DNA of 57,007 nucleotides from Chloroflexus islandicus (GTDB taxonomy: Bacteria > Chloroflexota > Chloroflexia > Chloroflexales > Chloroflexaceae), in assembly GCF_001650695.1 (NCBI RefSeq), contig NZ_LWQS01000053.1:1-57007 (forward strand), in the 5' to 3' direction. The notes under the pieces were generated by a model. It was not told the DNA's origin. It saw only the letters and a list, made by a program, of their open reading frames with translations, and did no database searches. Within the stretch, counting starts at the first letter, position 1. The number at the start of each line of letters is the position of its first letter. Positions 1 to 8,961 of the stretch are shown piece by piece. The position numbers and the translations under genes were made by a program.

Positions 1-717
1 TTGCCCCCTTAGCGGCTTTGCGTTGACACCCTCACCCCCAACCCCCTCTCCCACCGTCAGGTGGGAGAGGGGGAGCCGCGTGGTGGACAGGAACGGCATC
101 GTAGCACGAGTGACAGCAGCGCCCCTCTCCCGCGCCAGTGTTGAAGAACGGACAGAACGTTTGATCGAGTATAACTGTCGATCGCTGTGTGGTGCCGTAA
201 AGCCCCATGCGGCGCTCCCCATCACCCCTCCCCCAGCGGGGGAGGGGCAAGGGGTGGGGGCATCAGCCCGCGCAGCGGGCTTCGTAACCCAAGCCCGGCC
301 CTTCAGGGCCGGGCCAAATAGCGTATTCTCTGCGACCTCCGCGCTCTCGGCGGTACCAGTTCCCGTTCTAGCAGAACAGATGCCTCATAGACTGTCTTTG
401 CGAGGGAGGTGCGGCCCCAGCGCAGCGAGGGGCCGCCCGACCGCAGCAATCTCCTGCTTTAGCGAAAAATAGCTGAGTAGATTGCTCTCGTGCTCGTGGG
501 AGATTGCTTCGCCGCGCGGCGGGCAGAGCTACGCTCTGCCCCTACCGCACGGCTCGCAATGACAACCGGTCAGTCTGTCATTGCGAGGGAGGTGCGGCGC
601 ACAGCTCCGCTGGCGCCGCCCGACCGCAGCAATCTCCTGCTTCAGCGGAACTAGCCCGCTCAGGCATACCTCTCTCTGTACCAGCCCTTCACGAACTGCT
701 GCATTTCGTGTACAATT
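1..717. repeat. Repeat-filled intergenic region with no supported gene
   Basis: This stretch is built from motifs that recur in the other long intergenic gaps of the window. Around 28-80 there is a C-rich/G-rich pair (CCCTCTCCCACC / GGTGGGAGAGGG). From 151 there is a unit starting GACAGAACGT, containing a CTCCCCCAGCGGGGGAG hairpin, GCCCGCGCAGCGGGC, and AGCCCGGCCCTTCAGGGCCGGG. Between about 395 and 655 there are TTGCGAGGGAGG and AGCAATCTCC blocks of the MITE-like family. ORFs that cross it translate repeat sequence and are not believable genes. The last 30 bases hold the promoter of the next gene. Confidence 0.8.
688..716 (+). promoter_or_regulatory. Candidate sigma-70 promoter upstream of puhE-like gene
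   Basis: TTCACG (688-693), a 17-base spacer, then TACAAT (711-716). A transcript starting near 723 would exclude the upstream ATG at 718 and favours the ATG at 754 as the translation start. Confidence 0.45.
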
Positions 718-753
718 ATGACATTAGTGCAAAAGTGGGTAGAAAGCTCAGCT

Positions 754-1518
754 ATGAATTGGATGGACATCGCCTTCTACTATCTGTTGCCGCTCTTCAC
801 GGTCGTCACGTTGTGGCTAGGCCTGACCTTCGGCCTGATCTGGCTCAACCGGCGCGGGCAACGGGTAGCGGGTTGGGCGGTGTTCCTCAGTTTGCCGCTG
901 CTCTTTTTCGCACATAGTGAATTGCTGGTAACACGCCACGATCTGAGCGCGCTTGGCGCGTATCGCGCGTTTACTGCCGGCTTGCTAGTGTGGGCATGGC
1001 ACGAGCTCGCCTTCTACAGCGGTATATTGGCCGGGCCGCGCCGGCTACCGTGCCCGCCCGATGCGCATGGCGTGCAGCGCTTCTTCTACGCCCTCGGCAC
1101 CCACTTCTACCACCAGCTCGCTTTCGTGCTTGAGATGGGTTTGCTGATTTGGCTGTTGCAAGACGCCAGCCATTGGCTTGGCCCGCTTACCTTTGGGCTA
1201 AGCTGGGCCTTACAGCAGAGCGCCAAGCTCAATGTGCTCTACGGTGTGCGGGCGCTGCAAGTCGAACTCTTCCCGGCCCACCTTGCCTTTCTCGCTAGCT
1301 ACTGGCGGCCCGGCCCGCCGAGCGCGTTTTTCCGCCCCAGCGTTTCCGTCGCTACGCTGCTGGCGATTATGCTTTGGTTTAGTATTGGCGCGCATCTCGG
1401 CGATCCGGCGGCCATTCGTTTGGCCCTCTTAGCCAGTCTTTTTACCCTTGGCGCGCTCGAACACTGGCTCCTGTTGCTTCCTGCCCCTGCTCCCGCCACC
1501 GCCCCAGCCACCGATTAA
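754..1518 (+). CDS. puhE: PuhE-like (DUF3623) photosynthetic complex assembly membrane protein
   Basis: A 254-residue polytopic membrane protein that I recognise as the DUF3623/PuhE family. The supporting blocks are WAWHELAFYSG (residues 80-90), GPRRLPCPP (94-102), the HQLAF region (120-124), SAKLNVLYGVR (156-166), LFPAHLAFLASYWR (172-185) and a C-terminal LEHWLLLLP. In purple bacteria PuhE is linked to reaction-centre and light-harvesting assembly; its molecular activity is not settled. The ATG at 754 is chosen over 718 because the likely minus-10 box lies at 711-716. No other photosystem gene adjoins it: the upstream side is repeats and the downstream gene is an acyl-CoA synthetase with its own promoter. 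The gene is therefore a strong hint of a phototrophic host but is isolated here. Confidence 0.8.
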   Translation: MNWMDIAFYYLLPLFTVVTLWLGLTFGLIWLNRRGQRVAGWAVFLSLPLLFFAHSELLVTRHDLSALGAYRAFTAGLLVWAWHELAFYSGILAGPRRLPCPPDAHGVQRFFYALGTHFYHQLAFVLEMGLLIWLLQDASHWLGPLTFGLSWALQQSAKLNVLYGVRALQVELFPAHLAFLASYWRPGPPSAFFRPSVSVATLLAIMLWFSIGAHLGDPAAIRLALLASLFTLGALEHWLLLLPAPAPATAPATD

Positions 1519-1728
1519 CCACGCCGTGCAGCCGCGCTTGTAACCTTGCGTGCTACTCTGCATGCAGGGAGCTGCATGCTCCTTGGTCGTGTGTGCGATA
1601 CGCTAGAATTGCCGGCAATCCTGCAACCTTCTCCACATGCCGGTCGCATACTCGTCTGCACTACTGCAATTCACGATCGTTATATCTGCGCACCCTTGCA
1701 TCATTGCGGCAGTTGCACGAAACATCGC

Positions 1729-1757
1729 TTGTCGCAATGTCGCGTATCGGTTATGAT
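1729..1757 (+). promoter_or_regulatory. Candidate sigma-70 promoter for the acyl-CoA synthetase/pyr run
   Basis: TTGTCG (1729-1734), a 17-base spacer, then TATGAT (1752-1757). The predicted start near 1764 lies just upstream of the ribosome site AAAGGAG (about 1778-1784) and the ATG at 1794. I see nothing else notable in the 275-base gap 1519-1793. Confidence 0.55.
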
Positions 1758-1793
1758 GAATGGGCAAGGTGTGCGAAAAGGAGCACCCACGCT

Positions 1794-3884
1794 ATGTTAG
1801 AGGCCATTTTCGCTCCCCAATCAGTAGCCGTGCTGGGCGCGTCGCCTGAACCGGCGCGTTTGGGTCATCGTGTTCTGAAAAATATTATCGACCACGGCTA
1901 TCAGGGTCGCATCTATCCAATTCATCCGCGCGCCACCGAAGTGCTTGGCTTGCGTGCCTATCCCTCGGTGCTCGATGTGCCTGATCCGATCGACTTGGCG
2001 GTGATCGTCATTCCTCCCCAACACGTCAACGCGGCGGTTGATGAGTGTGGCCGCAAAGGGATTCGCGGCTTGGTGGTGATTACCGCCGGTTTTAAAGAGG
2101 TCGGCGGCGCTGGTCGCGAGCTTGAGCGCGAGTTGTTGGCAACCGTGCGCCGTTATGGCATGCGCATGATCGGCCCCAATTCGCTTGGCATTATCGATAC
2201 GATCAGCCAGCTCAATGCCTCGTTCGCCAATGCGATGCCGTTGCCCGGCAATATTGCGCTTATGTCGCAGTCAGGTGCGATCTGCACGGCCATTCTCGAT
2301 TGGAGCTATCAGCAAGGGATTGGCTTTTCGCGTTTCGTTAGTCTCGGCAATAAGGCCGATGTTGATGAGGTGGCGCTGCTTGAGGCGTGGAATCGTGACG
2401 AGCATAGCAAGGTGATTTTGGCCTATTTGGAAGCGATTGATGACGGCCCCGGCTTCATTCGCGTGGCGCGCGAAGTGACCAAGTGTACGCCGGTGGTGGC
2501 GATCAAGAGCGGCACGACCGCCGCTGGCACCCGCGCTGCGTCGTCCCATACCGGTTCGCTGGCTGGTTCCGAAACCGCGTATGAGGCTGCTTTTGCCCAA
2601 AGCGGTATCTTGCGCGCGCGCACGATGAACGAGTTGTTCGATCTGGCCTTGGTCTTCGCTTACCAGCCGATGATCCGCGGCAATCGGGTGGCGATTGTCA
2701 CCAACGCCGGCGGCCCCGGGATTATTGCCACCGATGCCGTCGAGCGCAGTGGCTTGGCAATGGCCGAGTTCACCCCTGAAACGATCCGCCGCTTGCAAGA
2801 GAAATTACCTCCCAACGCTAATTTCTTTAACCCCATTGATGTGATTGGTGATGCGACTCCGGATCGCTACGCTTGGGCGATTGAAGCGGCACTGGCCGAT
2901 CCGAATGTCGATGGCTTGATCGTGTTGTTCACGCCTCAAGCTGTCTCTGACCCCTTGGTGACGGCGCGGCTGATTGCCGATCTCACCAAGCAGTCCAATA
3001 AGCCGGTGGTGACTAGCTTTATGGGTGGCGCCAGCCTTGTTGAAGCGGTGCGCGCGCTCAATGAGGCGCATATTCCGAATTACCTCTTCCCCGAACGCGC
3101 CGTCCAGTCATTGGCCGCAATGTATCGCCAATCACTCTGGCAACAACGTCCGGCTCCCACCTATCGCCATTTTGACGTTGATCGCGATCGCGTGGCACAA
3201 TTATTTGCCGAGGTGCGCGCGGCTGGCCGGGTTGAATTGGGCGAGGTCGAGGCGCGTGAAGTGATGGAAGCGTATGGGATGCGGTTGCCGAAGAGCCGGT
3301 TGGCCCATACCCCGGAAGAGGCGGTCGCGATTGCCAATGAGTTTGGCTACCCAGTGGTGATGAAGATTTCTAGCCCTGATATTCTCCACAAGAGCGATAT
3401 TGGCGGCGTGCGCGTTGGTCTGAGCGATGCCACGGCGGTGCGCGATGCCTTCGAGCTGATCGAGTACCGCGCGCGCAAATATGTCCCCTCGGCCCGCATT
3501 TGGGGTATCCTTGTCCAAGAGATGGTGCGCAAAGGCCGTGAAGTCTTGGTCGGTGTCAGCCGCGATCCGCAATTTGGGCCGCTGATCGCGGTGGGAATGG
3601 GAGGCATCTATGTCGAGGTCTTGAAAGATGTTGCCTTCCGCCTCGCGCCGCTCAGCGTCGAAGAGGTGCGCGAGCAGATCCGTTCAATCCGCGCCTACCC
3701 GCTCTTGCGCGGCGTGCGCGGCGAACCCCCTGCCGACATCGCTGCCATCGAAGAGACGGTGCTGCGGGTCAGCCAATTGGTCACCGACTTCCCGGAAATT
3801 GTCGAGATGGATATTAATCCGCTCGTCGTCCATCACGAAGGCGAGGGCGCGATCGTCCTCGATGCCCGGATCATCCTCAACTAA
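1794..3884 (+). CDS. Acyl/acetate-CoA ligase (ADP-forming), fused alpha-beta type
   Basis: A 696-residue NDP-forming acyl-CoA synthetase that interconverts an acid, CoA and ATP with acyl-CoA, ADP and phosphate. The order is a CoA-binding Rossmann domain (FAPQSVAVLGAS near residue 6), ligase-type CoA domains with the phosphorylatable histidine H252 in SSHTGSLAGSE, and a C-terminal ATP-grasp domain from about residue 470 (GYPVVMKISSPDILHKSDIG). Length and order match single-chain forms. An upstream in-frame start at 1593 would add 67 residues unlike the family; the ATG at 1794 has AAAGGAG ten bases upstream and a promoter ending at 1757. The next gene begins 12 bases after the stop. The exact acid substrate cannot be read from the sequence. 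Confidence 0.92.
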   Translation: MLEAIFAPQSVAVLGASPEPARLGHRVLKNIIDHGYQGRIYPIHPRATEVLGLRAYPSVLDVPDPIDLAVIVIPPQHVNAAVDECGRKGIRGLVVITAGFKEVGGAGRELERELLATVRRYGMRMIGPNSLGIIDTISQLNASFANAMPLPGNIALMSQSGAICTAILDWSYQQGIGFSRFVSLGNKADVDEVALLEAWNRDEHSKVILAYLEAIDDGPGFIRVAREVTKCTPVVAIKSGTTAAGTRAASSHTGSLAGSETAYEAAFAQSGILRARTMNELFDLALVFAYQPMIRGNRVAIVTNAGGPGIIATDAVERSGLAMAEFTPETIRRLQEKLPPNANFFNPIDVIGDATPDRYAWAIEAALADPNVDGLIVLFTPQAVSDPLVTARLIADLTKQSNKPVVTSFMGGASLVEAVRALNEAHIPNYLFPERAVQSLAAMYRQSLWQQRPAPTYRHFDVDRDRVAQLFAEVRAAGRVELGEVEAREVMEAYGMRLPKSRLAHTPEEAVAIANEFGYPVVMKISSPDILHKSDIGGVRVGLSDATAVRDAFELIEYRARKYVPSARIWGILVQEMVRKGREVLVGVSRDPQFGPLIAVGMGGIYVEVLKDVAFRLAPLSVEEVREQIRSIRAYPLLRGVRGEPPADIAAIEETVLRVSQLVTDFPEIVEMDINPLVVHHEGEGAIVLDARIILN

Positions 3885-3896
3885 GTGGAGGCAATG

Positions 3897-4967
3897 ATGG
3901 CAACACTGTATGTCGCCTCAACCGAAACCTACGTCGGCAAGAGCGCGGTTTGCGTCGGTCTGCTGCGCCGTATGCAGCAAGACGGCTTCCGCGTCGGCTA
4001 TATGAAGCCGGTCAGCGTTTCGGTGACGCACACGCCCGATGCGGTGCTCGATGAAGATGCCGCCTTTATCCGCCAGACGATTGGCCTTGATGCGCCAATG
4101 GAGCAGGTCGCGCCGGTCTTGATTACGCCGGGGGTGATTGAGTCGATCTTGCGCGGTCAGCCCCATTCGTTCGCCAAGACGCTGCGCGACGCCTATCTGG
4201 CTGTGTCGCGCCAAAAGGATGTGATGGTGCTTGAGGGCACCAATACGTGGGCCGAGGGGGCGCTGGTCGATCTGACTGCCGATCAGGTGACGGATATGCT
4301 CCAAGCTCCCGGCTTGCTGGTGTGCCGCTATACCTCTACCTTGTCGGTTGATACCATCTTGAGCGTGCAACGCTACGTCGGCGATCGCTTGCTGGGGGTG
4401 CTGATCAATCAGGTCGAAGAGCCGCACCGCGAGTTTGTCCGCAATCGGGTGACGCCGTTCCTCGAAGGGCGGGGTATTCCGGTGTTCGGGATTATGCCGC
4501 GTGACCGGCTCTTGTCTGGCGTGAGCGTGAACGAGCTGGCCCAGCATTTGGGCGGGCAAATCATTGGCCGGCCTGAGTGGGGCGAGAAGATGCTCGATTC
4601 GCTGATGATCGGGGCGATGGGGGCCGAAGCGAGCCTGTCGTTCTTCCGCCGCCGCGCCAACAAGGCGGTGATTACCGGCGGTGATCGCAGCGATTTGCAA
4701 CTGATTGCCCTTCAGACCAGCACCAACGCGCTGGTGCTGACTGGCAATATCCGCCCGACAATGCAGGTGATGGATCGCGCCGCCGAGCTGGAGGTGCCGA
4801 TTATTCTGGTGGCCGATGATACCCTCAGCACGGTTGATCGGGCCGAGCGTCTATTTGGCCGCGTGCGCTTCCATCAAGAAGCTAAGCTGCGCCGCTTTAC
4901 CGAATTGCTCGATGCCCATTTTGATTTTGACCGTTTGTATCGCTTGTTGGGGTTGAAGATCCACTAG
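3897..4967 (+). CDS. BioD-like P-loop plus DRTGG-domain protein (Pta N-terminal type)
   Basis: A 356-residue protein resembling the N-terminal part of long phosphotransacetylases: a BioD-like nucleotide-binding domain with a P-loop variant (residues 8-16, STETYVGKS) followed by a DRTGG-type region (about 210-330, with KAVITGGDRSDLQLIAL). The catalytic phosphotransacetylase domain is absent. Two adjacent ATGs exist at 3894 and 3897; GGAGG at 3887-3891 is better spaced for 3897. It follows the ADP-forming CoA ligase by 12 bases, and the association of an acyl-CoA synthetase with a stand-alone regulatory-type Pta fragment suggests that it senses nucleotides to control the ligase. That role is inference. 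Confidence 0.75.
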   Translation: MATLYVASTETYVGKSAVCVGLLRRMQQDGFRVGYMKPVSVSVTHTPDAVLDEDAAFIRQTIGLDAPMEQVAPVLITPGVIESILRGQPHSFAKTLRDAYLAVSRQKDVMVLEGTNTWAEGALVDLTADQVTDMLQAPGLLVCRYTSTLSVDTILSVQRYVGDRLLGVLINQVEEPHREFVRNRVTPFLEGRGIPVFGIMPRDRLLSGVSVNELAQHLGGQIIGRPEWGEKMLDSLMIGAMGAEASLSFFRRRANKAVITGGDRSDLQLIALQTSTNALVLTGNIRPTMQVMDRAAELEVPIILVADDTLSTVDRAERLFGRVRFHQEAKLRRFTELLDAHFDFDRLYRLLGLKIH

Positions 4968-4975
4968 GACGCGCT

Positions 4976-5326
4976 ATGACCATCGATCCGTTGCCCGAAA
5001 ACGCCGAAGTGATTGGGCCGTTGGTGTTTGTGCCCAACCCCGATTATCCCTACCCGTTTCCGGTCGCTCGCCCGCCCCGTTTCTGGATGGAAGAGACGAC
5101 CGGGCGGCTGGCTGCCGCGGTTGAACGCTATATGCAAGGCGAACCGCTGACTGCCGATCAGCTTGAGGTGATCAAGCTGTATCTGACCCAATATTTGGAA
5201 CGGGCAGTGATTGAGGGGAGCGCCGACCGGAAACGGTTGCTCAGCCGGATCGACCGGCTCCGCACCACGCGCGATATCGAGCGCTTTGCCGATGAGTTGT
5301 CTGAGGTGGGCGTTGAACCGTTCTGA
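4976..5326 (+). CDS. Small conserved-looking protein of unknown function
   Basis: A 116-residue soluble protein that I do not recognise. The N-terminal third is Pro/Tyr-rich ([16 protein letters not shown]); the rest is predicted helical and charged ([24 protein letters not shown], split here only by reading). It lacks signal peptide, membrane segment and cysteines. It starts 8 bases after the DRTGG gene and overlaps the preferred pyrD start by 14 bases, so it is very likely translated as part of the run. Codon use resembles its neighbours. Confidence 0.75.
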   Translation: MTIDPLPENAEVIGPLVFVPNPDYPYPFPVARPPRFWMEETTGRLAAAVERYMQGEPLTADQLEVIKLYLTQYLERAVIEGSADRKRLLSRIDRLRTTRDIERFADELSEVGVEPF

Positions 5327-6398
5327 TCTAACGATATATCGCTTCCTGCTGCGCCCGATCTTGTTCCGGCTTGGCGGTGGCGATGCCGAGACCGCTCACG
5401 AACGCACCTTGCATCTGTTGGCGTTGCTGAGCCGCTCACGCCCGTTGTGCCGCACTCTGCAGGTGCTCGCTGCGATCCGTGATCAACGCTTAGCGCGCAC
5501 TGTCTTCGGGGTTCACTTTCCTAACCCGGTCGGGTTGGCCGCTGGCATGGACAAAGATGGCGTGGCGTTACCGGCATGGGCTGCGCTTGGCTTTGGCTTT
5601 GTCGAGGTGGGTACTGTCACCCATCACCCGCAACCCGGTAATCCGCGTCCGCGTCTGTTTCGCTTACCGGCGCGCGAGGCGCTGATTAATCGCATGGGGT
5701 TTAATAATGCCGGCGCGGCGGCCTTAGCGCAACGGCTGGCAGCGACGCCGGTTTCCATCCCGGTTGGCGTCTCGATCGGCAAATCGAAAGTGACGCCGCT
5801 CGATCAGGCGATCGACGATTATCGCGCCTCGTTCCGGCTGCTCTTCCCGTATGCCGCCTACGTGGCGATTAACGTCAGTTCACCCAATACTCCCGGCCTG
5901 CGCCAATTGCAAGACGCCGATCACTTACGCGCGCTCTTGGCCGCGTTGCAACGCGATAACGCTGAGCTGGGCCGCGCCGATCCACGCGGGCCGCGCCCGC
6001 TGCTGGTGAAAATTGCGCCGGATTTGAGCGATGCGGCAATCGAAGAGCTGTTGGCCGTGTGCGCCGATCATGGTGTCGCTGGTATTATTGCTACCAATAC
6101 CACAATTGGGCGCAGCGGTCTTGAGGGGATCGATCCGGCGTTAGTCGCCGAGACCGGCGGCCTCAGCGGGCAACCGCTCGCCCAACGCGCCCGGCAGGTG
6201 GTACAGTTGATTGCACGCGCGACCGGCGGCACATTGCCGATTATCGGCGTCGGCGGCATCCATTCGCCTGATGATGCGCTGCGGATGTTCGAGGCCGGCG
6301 CGAGCTTGATCCAGCTCTACACCGGCTTGGTCTATCGCGGGCCGTTGCTGCCGCGCCGGATTAACTGCGCGTTGCTGGCTGCCGGCAAGGAGCGGTGA
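5313..6398 (+). CDS. pyrD: Dihydroorotate dehydrogenase (quinone), class 2
   Basis: Oxidises dihydroorotate to orotate, the fourth step of UMP synthesis, at the membrane with quinone as acceptor. About 361 residues. Class 2 features are the N-terminal amphipathic membrane-associating helix ([13 protein letters not shown]), [23 protein letters not shown], and the catalytic-serine block [17 protein letters not shown]-binding GVGGI lies near the end. TTG at 5313 is preferred because GAGGTGGG lies just upstream and the protein then begins as class 2 enzymes do; ATG at 5292 (seven residues longer) is the alternative. The gene overlaps the preceding one and its stop overlaps the next ATG (TGATG). 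Confidence 0.95.
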   Translation: MNRSDLTIYRFLLRPILFRLGGGDAETAHERTLHLLALLSRSRPLCRTLQVLAAIRDQRLARTVFGVHFPNPVGLAAGMDKDGVALPAWAALGFGFVEVGTVTHHPQPGNPRPRLFRLPAREALINRMGFNNAGAAALAQRLAATPVSIPVGVSIGKSKVTPLDQAIDDYRASFRLLFPYAAYVAINVSSPNTPGLRQLQDADHLRALLAALQRDNAELGRADPRGPRPLLVKIAPDLSDAAIEELLAVCADHGVAGIIATNTTIGRSGLEGIDPALVAETGGLSGQPLAQRARQVVQLIARATGGTLPIIGVGGIHSPDDALRMFEAGASLIQLYTGLVYRGPLLPRRINCALLAAGKER

Positions 6399-6835
6399 TG
6401 AGCGGGTTTCTCGGCACCAAGGCTACCTTCGCCCAAGATGTGTCATTGGTAGGCAGTATTGTGGTGGCGATCGCTTTTACCATTGGCGCTTATCTCGCGG
6501 TGAAGGGCTATTATGTTGCGCACCGCTGGCTGCAAACCGGCGCGGCAGCGGCCAATCTGGTCTTGGTGTTCGGCGTGATGATCCCATCGTTGCTTGCTGT
6601 CACACCTGATGAGAATCTTACCTTGCCGGCGGCAGCCTTTGTCGCGATGCCGGCTCACGAGGTGATTGGCACGGTCGCGCTGCTGTTTGGGGTGTATGTG
6701 GTGTTCGTCGGTAATGGCTGGCTGCCGGCGCGCTGGCGCTTCACCAATTACAAGCCGTTTATGCGCATTGCCTTTGCGCTCTATTGGGTGGCAACGGTCG
6801 TAGGGGTTGCCGTGTATTTCTTGATCCATACGTGA
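6398..6835 (+). CDS. Small four-helix membrane protein, DUF420-like
   Basis: A 145-residue protein with four hydrophobic segments (about residues 14-36, 46-68, 80-106 and 122-143). It begins [14 protein letters not shown], a pattern that reminds me of the DUF420 family (relatives of Bacillus CtaM), but I cannot confirm that. The ATG overlaps the pyrD stop by one base and the ribosome site AAGGAGCGG sits within pyrD. It lies between pyrD and pyrF in a compact run, so co-transcription is nearly certain. A functional tie to PyrD through the membrane/quinone pool is possible but speculative. Confidence 0.7.
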   Translation: MSGFLGTKATFAQDVSLVGSIVVAIAFTIGAYLAVKGYYVAHRWLQTGAAAANLVLVFGVMIPSLLAVTPDENLTLPAAAFVAMPAHEVIGTVALLFGVYVVFVGNGWLPARWRFTNYKPFMRIAFALYWVATVVGVAVYFLIHT

Positions 6836-6842
6836 GCGCATC

Positions 6843-7592
6843 ATGACGACAATGCAAGTACCTCCTCACGAACGCATCTTGGTTGCGCTTGACACGCCTG
6901 AGCTTGATCGTGCCGTGGCGCTGGCTGCCCAGTTGCGCGGGCAGGTGGGCGGGTTCAAGGTAGGGCTGGAACTCTGTACCGCCGCCGGCACGCCGCAGGT
7001 AGTACAGGCGATCGCGGCGGTCGGCGGCAGCGTGTTTCTCGATCTCAAGCTGCACGATATTCCCAATACGGTGGCCGGCGCGGTGCGCGCCGTCTGTGTA
7101 CTCGGCCCGGCGGTGCGGATGCTGACCTTGCATTGTACCGGCGGCAGCGCCATGCTGCGCGCGGCGGTCGCTGCCGCGCAGAGCATGCCGTATCGCCCCT
7201 TGCTGCTCGGCGTCACCGTCTTGACCAGCCTCGATGCGGCGGCGTTGGCGGGCGAGTTGCAGGTGAGGCAGGAAGTTGCCGAGTATGTGGTGCATCTGGC
7301 GCGGATGGCGCGCGATTGCGGTCTCGATGGTGTGGTTGCTTCACCGCACGAGGTGGGCGCGATCCGCGCTGCTTGTCCCGATGTGCGGATTGTGACGCCG
7401 GGCATTCGCCCGCTGTGGGCCGGCGAAGGCGATCAACGGCGGGTGATGCCGCCTGCTGCCGCGCTGCGGGCCGGGGCTGATTATCTGGTGATTGGCCGCC
7501 CGATTACCAACCCGCCAGCAGCGATCGGCGATCCGGCGGCGGCGGCGGCCCGAATCGTAGCTGAGCTTGAACAGGATCATAGAACGTTATGA
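6843..7592 (+). CDS. pyrF: Orotidine 5'-phosphate decarboxylase
   Basis: Converts OMP to UMP, the final step of the pathway. 249 residues, a TIM barrel with ILVALDTPELD near the N terminus, the catalytic Asp-Lys-x-x-Asp block (FLDLKLHDIPNTV), and the phosphate-binding end VTPGIRPLWAG followed by GADYLVIGRPIT. It starts 7 bases after the small membrane protein and its stop overlaps the pyrE start as ATGA, which implies translational coupling. Confidence 0.95.
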   Translation: MTTMQVPPHERILVALDTPELDRAVALAAQLRGQVGGFKVGLELCTAAGTPQVVQAIAAVGGSVFLDLKLHDIPNTVAGAVRAVCVLGPAVRMLTLHCTGGSAMLRAAVAAAQSMPYRPLLLGVTVLTSLDAAALAGELQVRQEVAEYVVHLARMARDCGLDGVVASPHEVGAIRAACPDVRIVTPGIRPLWAGEGDQRRVMPPAAALRAGADYLVIGRPITNPPAAIGDPAAAAARIVAELEQDHRTL

Positions 7593-8218
7593 GTGATGCT
7601 AATCTCTTAGCTGTCTTGCATCAGTTGGGTGCGATTGTCACCAACGATCACATTGTCTATACCTCTGGCCGCCATGGCAGCAGCTACGTGAACAAAGATG
7701 CGCTCTATCCGCATACGGCTGCCGCTAGCATGGTCGGTGCGGCGTTGGCCCGTCACTTTGCCGATGCTGGCGTCGAGACGGTAGCCGGGCCGACTGTGGG
7801 TGGGGTGATTATGGCCCAGTGGACGGCGCACCATCTGTCGCAACTGAACGGGCGGGAGGTGTTGGCGGTCTACGCTGAAGAAGAACAGACCGAGACCGGT
7901 AAGCGGCGGGTGTTTCGCCGTGGCTATGATGCGTTGATCGCCGGCAAGCGGGTGTTGGTGGTCGAAGATGTCCTCACCACTGGCGGCTCGGCGCGGCTGG
8001 TGGTCGAGGCGGTGACGGCTGCCGGCGGGATTGTGGTCGGCGTTGGCGCGCTCTGCAATCGCGGCGGCATCACTGCGGTCGATCTCGGTGCGCCGCGCCT
8101 CGTGGCGTTGACCGAATTGCCGCTTGAGAGCTATCCCGCCGAGGAGTGCCCGCTCTGCGCCGCCGGCGTTCCCATCAATACCCGCCTCGGCAAAGGGGCG
8201 GCGTATCTGCGTGCGTAA
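7589..8218 (+). CDS. pyrE: Orotate phosphoribosyltransferase
   Basis: Joins orotate and PRPP to give OMP. 209 residues with the PRPP-binding motif RVLVVEDVLTTGGSA, the substrate-side block GRHGSSYVNKDALYPH, and GPTVGGVIMA. The ATG overlaps the pyrF stop (ATGA). Together pyrD, pyrF and pyrE cover orotate formation to UMP; pyrB, pyrC and carA/B are not in the window. No attenuator-like leader is evident in this run. Confidence 0.95.
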   Translation: MSDANLLAVLHQLGAIVTNDHIVYTSGRHGSSYVNKDALYPHTAAASMVGAALARHFADAGVETVAGPTVGGVIMAQWTAHHLSQLNGREVLAVYAEEEQTETGKRRVFRRGYDALIAGKRVLVVEDVLTTGGSARLVVEAVTAAGGIVVGVGALCNRGGITAVDLGAPRLVALTELPLESYPAEECPLCAAGVPINTRLGKGAAYLRA

Positions 8219-8261
8219 CCTGTCTCAGGATCCGGTTCCTTCGCTTAGCACAAGGAAAGCA

Positions 8262-8960
8262 ATGGAATCACTCAGCTACCTCTTCCGCCTCAGCACTGCC
8301 GGTCTGTTTCTCGATCCCAACGCTTTTCGCGCACAGCGCGATAATCCGGCAACCTTACGCGACGGCTTTCTGGTTGTGGCGCTGGTGGGAATCGTGGTCG
8401 GGGCCGCGAGCGTGATCGGCAATCTGCTCAGCACGCTGGCTAGCCCCGATCTGCTGGCCGTGCTTGATGTTGTCCAGCGCGGCATTGAACGTACGCCCTT
8501 GTTTGCCGAACTGCAACGGGTGAATCCGGCGCTCGATCTCGAACCGTTCTTTACCCAATTGGCCCAGATTGTGGTGCCGCTCCGCTGGAGTGGCTTGATC
8601 GGCGCGATTGCCACACCGTTCGTTTATTTGTTGAGCTGGCTGATCTATGGCTTTGTGGCCCATCTCGCCGCTCGCTCGCTTGGCGGTGAAGGCACCTTTG
8701 CCCAAACGCTCGGTTGCACGGCGTTAGCGAGTGGCGCGAATTGGCTGGCGGTGGTGCAGATTGTGCCATTTGCGCAAGTTGCCGGTACGACGGTGCTTGG
8801 CTTGATCGGGTGTTATCTTGGCCTGCGCGCAGCGCACAATCTGCCGGCATGGCGCGCGTTTTGGGCGGCGCTGATCGGGCCGATTGTGTTGGTTGTGTTG
8901 CTGATGCTGTTCAGTTGTGGCGCTTTGGCAGTACTGGTTGCCACCGCGCAGGGGAGATGA
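8262..8960 (+). CDS. Yip1-type polytopic membrane protein
   Basis: A 232-residue protein with about five hydrophobic segments (near residues 25-55, 108-130, 150-170, 178-195 and 205-230). The pattern of an N-terminal NPNAFRAQRDNP-like segment, a helical loop and a conserved Gly/Ala-rich helix resembles bacterial Yip1/YIF1-domain proteins. ATG at 8262 is chosen because AAGGAAAG lies directly upstream; the longer ORF runs back into pyrE. The next gene, one base after its stop, is a paralogue-like protein of similar layout. Function unknown. Confidence 0.75.
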   Translation: MESLSYLFRLSTAGLFLDPNAFRAQRDNPATLRDGFLVVALVGIVVGAASVIGNLLSTLASPDLLAVLDVVQRGIERTPLFAELQRVNPALDLEPFFTQLAQIVVPLRWSGLIGAIATPFVYLLSWLIYGFVAHLAARSLGGEGTFAQTLGCTALASGANWLAVVQIVPFAQVAGTTVLGLIGCYLGLRAAHNLPAWRAFWAALIGPIVLVVLLMLFSCGALAVLVATAQGR

Positions 8961-8961
8961 T

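Noticed and set aside
23-917. Open frames across the left-end repeats
   Set aside because: They translate repeat hairpins, have no ribosome sites and run into the puhE-like gene in another frame.
1593-1793. N-terminal extension of the CoA ligase
   Set aside because: It would start upstream of the promoter, adds residues unlike the family, and a good ribosome site precedes the ATG at 1794.
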